A stretch of 64,000 nt of DNA, taken from contig NZ_WUWG01000008.1 in NCBI RefSeq assembly GCF_009833495.1, forward strand, positions 62,001 to 126,000. Reading direction: 5' to 3'. A program made the translations under genes and the position numbers. A model generated the notes under the pieces. It was not told the origin of the DNA and did no database searches. It saw only the letters and a list, made by a program, of their open reading frames with translations. This DNA is from Oceanomicrobium pacificus. Lineage in GTDB: Bacteria > Pseudomonadota > Alphaproteobacteria > Rhodobacterales > Rhodobacteraceae. Of this stretch, positions 62,064-64,000 are shown in pieces; the first letter of the stretch is position 1; every line of letters begins with the position of its first letter.

Positions 62064-62624
62064 TCAGCGCCCGTACATGTCGGTGGTGAAGATGTAATCT
62101 TCCCCCGGCGCACCGGCATGGCAGGCAATGCAGCCCGTATCTTCTCCGGCCGCGACACGGCCCGCCTGCGCGGTGCCGTCCGGCGCCTTGTCGAGCGTGC
62201 CGTCGGGTAGGAACTTGGCGTAGAACCAGTTTCCATTGTCCGGGTCATATCCCGGCGCATTGCGGAACATGATGGTGATGGCGCCCAGATGCCCCTCGAA
62301 ATCATTGGCGACGGCCTCGATCCCAATGCCCTCCGGCCCGTAGTTGCGCTTGATCACAAGCGCATCGCGATGGCCGTTGATCTCCGCGCGGTCGTAAAAG
62401 GTTTCGAGCACCAGACCGTGCGGCTCCAGCCCCTCATAGGGAAAGGCATGAATCTGGTCTGGTCCGGCGAGCCGGTTGGCGATGAGATAGGCCCAGATCT
62501 CCGCTGCGAGTGCGGTATCGTCTGGTAGCCCATAGGCGGGGGACTGGGCCTTTGCGCTTGTCGTCGGAACGGCGAGGCAGGCCGCAAGCACGAGGGCTGT
62601 GGCCCGTGATGGGTGGATCGGCAT
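62064..62624 (-). CDS. cytochrome P460-family c-type heme protein
   Basis: A 186-residue secreted heme protein. The signal peptide (residues 1-27, MPIHPSRATALVLAACLAVP then TTSAKAQ) and a single CxxCH heme-binding motif near the C-terminus (GCIACHAGAPGEDYIFTTDM) fit the cytochrome P460 family, whose members oxidise hydroxylamine in nitrifiers or carry an unknown function elsewhere. Other family traits are NGNWFYAKFLPDGTLD and GLEPHGLVLETFYD. The start at 62624 has a GGAGGGG site; upstream in-frame codons were rejected. No nitrogen-oxide genes are nearby. Confidence 0.82.
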   Translation of the reverse strand: MPIHPSRATALVLAACLAVPTTSAKAQSPAYGLPDDTALAAEIWAYLIANRLAGPDQIHAFPYEGLEPHGLVLETFYDRAEINGHRDALVIKRNYGPEGIGIEAVANDFEGHLGAITIMFRNAPGYDPDNGNWFYAKFLPDGTLDKAPDGTAQAGRVAAGEDTGCIACHAGAPGEDYIFTTDMYGR

Positions 62625-62640
62625 GGTCCCCTCCGGATGT

Positions 62641-62685
62641 GGCGGTGATGTGGACCACCAGTGTGCCGCAAATCCGCTCACCGCC
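62641..62685. repeat. inverted repeat upstream of the P460 gene
   Basis: GGCGGTGA (62641-62648) and TCACCGCC (62678-62685) are exact inverse copies 29 bases apart, 17 to 61 bases upstream of the P460 start. Possibly an operator or a hairpin after the GFA gene. Confidence 0.35.
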
Positions 62686-62715
62686 GGACCACTTCCGCTC
62701 ACAAGGGCGGGAGGA

Positions 62716-63093
62716 TCACCGGTCGGACGGGTGGTTGACGCCGTCTTCCCATGGAATCTCGCCAAGCTCGGACGGGTTCACCCCCTCGATACAGGCGACA
62801 TTGACGCCATATTCGGTCGGGTCGGACCGGCGGCGATGGTGGGTATAGATCCCGCAGGTGCCGCAGAAATGATGCTGCGCCGTATGGGTGCCGAACGTGT
62901 AGAGCTTCAACGTGTCGCCCCGGATCACGTCGAGCCCTGCCAGCTTGACCGAAGCCACGACCGCGCCGCGCCGGCGGCAGAAGGAACAGTCGCAACGCCG
63001 CAACCGGTCGAGACCGTGGGGCAGGTCGAGCCGCAACTCGACCGCGCCGCAATGGCAGCGCGCGGTGACGCGCCGGCCGCGCAGGTCAGGCAC
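62716..63093 (-). CDS. GFA-family zinc protein
   Basis: A 125-residue member of the GFA (formaldehyde-activating enzyme-like) family, a small beta fold with two zinc sites. The cysteines are [27 protein letters not shown] and [11 protein letters not shown]. The GTG at 63093 is taken as start because it overlaps the metG stop and gives the usual short N-terminus; an ATG at 63129 overlapping metG by 44 bases is an alternative. Function of most family members, including this, is unknown. Confidence 0.8.
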   Translation of the reverse strand: MPDLRGRRVTARCHCGAVELRLDLPHGLDRLRRCDCSFCRRRGAVVASVKLAGLDVIRGDTLKLYTFGTHTAQHHFCGTCGIYTHHRRRSDPTEYGVNVACIEGVNPSELGEIPWEDGVNHPSDR

Positions 63094-64000
63094 CGGCAAA
63101 GCGGGCTTCCAACTCAGTGCGGCGGTCATCGTCGATCTTGGCGAAGAGCACGTCGGGCACAGTGAACGCATGGCCCGCAGGCAGAGCGGTCAGCGCCGCG
63201 TCAAGATCCTCGGGCCAGGCCGCGTCGCTGGCGCGCAGCGCCTCAAGAATCCTGTCGGACGCGTCGGGAATGAAGGGCGCGGACAGAACCGCATAGAGCC
63301 GCGCAAGGTTGAGCGCGAACCGCGTGGTGGCCGCGGCTTCCTCGGGATCGGTCTTGAAGGCGGCCCATGGCGCGGCCGCTTGCAGATACTCGTTGCCGGC
63401 AACCCAGATGGCACGCAGATCCTGCGCCGCCTTGCGCAATTCGATCGCTTCCATATTGGCCTCGTAGCTTTTCAGCCGCTTGGCAATCTCGGCCGTCACC
63501 TCGGCCTCTCGCGGACCTGCCGCGCCGCCCTCGGGCACCTGCTCGCCGAATTTCGAGCGGCAGAACTTGGTCACGCGGCTGACGAAATTGCCGAGCACGT
63601 CGGCCAGGTCCTTGTTGACGCCAGCCTGGAAGCTTTCCCAAGTGAAGTCGCTGTCATTGCTTTCCGGCGCGTTCGACAGGAGCCACCAGCGCCAATAGTC
63701 GCTCGGCAGGATGTCGAGCGCCTGGTTCATGAAGACACCGCGGCCCTGGCTGGTGGAAAACTTGCCGCCCTCGTAGAGCAGCCAGTTGAAGCCCTTGATA
63801 TAGTCGACAAGCTTCCACGGCTCGTCCGACCCCATGATGGTGGTCGGGAAGGACAGCGTGTGGAAGGGGATATTGTCTTTCGCCATGAACTGGACATAGC
63901 GCACCTCGTCCGCACCCTTGTCGGTGCGCCACCAGCGTTCCCAAGCGTCGTCACCCTGACCGGTCGCGTCGGCCCATTCGGCGGTGGCCGCGATATATTC
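63086..64000 (-). CDS. metG: methionyl-tRNA synthetase, N-terminal part outside window
   Basis: The C-terminal 304 residues of a class I MetRS; the frame stays open to base 64000, so the start lies beyond the window. Visible are the end of the catalytic core ([20 protein letters not shown]), the KMSKS-equivalent [19 protein letters not shown] (Ser/Thr variants of this loop are common in this MetRS type) and the anticodon-binding helical domain ([20 protein letters not shown]). No C-terminal tRNA-binding (EMAP) domain. The downstream GFA gene overlaps its stop. Confidence 0.96.
   Translation of the reverse strand, partial: EYIAATAEWADATGQGDDAWERWWRTDKGADEVRYVQFMAKDNIPFHTLSFPTTIMGSDEPWKLVDYIKGFNWLLYEGGKFSTSQGRGVFMNQALDILPSDYWRWWLLSNAPESNDSDFTWESFQAGVNKDLADVLGNFVSRVTKFCRSKFGEQVPEGGAAGPREAEVTAEIAKRLKSYEANMEAIELRKAAQDLRAIWVAGNEYLQAAAPWAAFKTDPEEAAATTRFALNLARLYAVLSAPFIPDASDRILEALRASDAAWPEDLDAALTALPAGHAFTVPDVLFAKIDDDRRTELEARFAGA

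Noticed and set aside
63086-64000. The KFSTS sequence of metG looked like a damaged KMSKS motif.
   Set aside because: KFSTS is a normal variant in this MetRS type; not evidence of inactivation.

Overview
The window is about 64 kb of dense, GC-rich bacterial chromosome with no plasmid, phage, transposon, CRISPR or rRNA signature. Gene content and order point to an alphaproteobacterium of the Rhodobacterales (Rhodobacter/Paracoccus/Roseobacter type). The supporting evidence is the alphaproteobacterial cell-cycle set (TrcR/DUF1013, MipZ, GcrA), a phasin, an aa3-type oxidase cluster in the order ctaC-ctaB-small ORF-ctaG-ctaE, an ffh-rpsP-rimM-trmD-rplS translation operon, and a PhoR-Pst-PhoU-PhoB phosphate locus. 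This assignment rests on gene content and is an inference. Both ends cut genes: a quinone oxidoreductase at the left and metG at the right.

Layout. 1-9.6 kb: oxidoreductase tail, lipoprotein, RNase T2, TrcR, a clpS-rsmC-SDR run, phasin, a SPOR-domain D,D-carboxypeptidase, UDP-glucose dehydrogenase, MipZ and ribosomal protein L31. 9.6-17 kb: an unknown membrane protein, then a leftward operon ffh-acetyltransferase-chorismate mutase-rpsP-bluB-47-codon ORF-rimM-trmD-rplS, ending in a UUCG-capped terminator. 17-26.5 kb: tRNA hydroxylase TrhO, a Tat-exported MsrB, a small secreted protein, an MFS carrier, the AFG1/ZapE ATPase, a secreted nuclease, a lytic transglycosylase and RNase R. 26.5-32.5 kb: leftward tldD, dprA, topA and a small membrane gene, leading into rnr. 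32.6-41.6 kb: rightward cytochrome oxidase and assembly genes, then surf1, thrC, an M16 peptidase, an acetyltransferase and a flavin dehydrogenase. 41.6-49.7 kb: leftward purine and NAD salvage genes (apt, NadR-like, mtnP), then ptsP, lysC and a DUF1178 gene. 49.7-57.7 kb: phoR-pstSCAB-phoU-phoB. 57.7-64 kb: gcrA, an ABC-2 permease, argD-argF, a P460-type cytochrome, a GFA-family protein and metG.

How the genes work together. The phosphate locus holds the sensor, transporter, inhibitory PhoU and response regulator, with a clear PHO box before pstS and a terminator-like hairpin between pstS and pstC. The oxidase cluster supplies subunits II and III plus heme O synthase, CuB insertion and Surf1; subunit I is not in the window. 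MtnP releases adenine that Apt can recycle.

No new defence or biosynthetic system was recognised; this is mostly well-conserved core chromosome. The observations most worth a second look are small or regulatory: a palindromic sequence between gcrA and the ABC permease that reads as a sigma70-like promoter on both strands; an SDR protein lacking the catalytic lysine; three very small ORFs (26, 47 and 53 codons); several perfect or near-perfect hairpins, one touching a ribosome binding site; and a minus-strand terminator with no gene in front of it.
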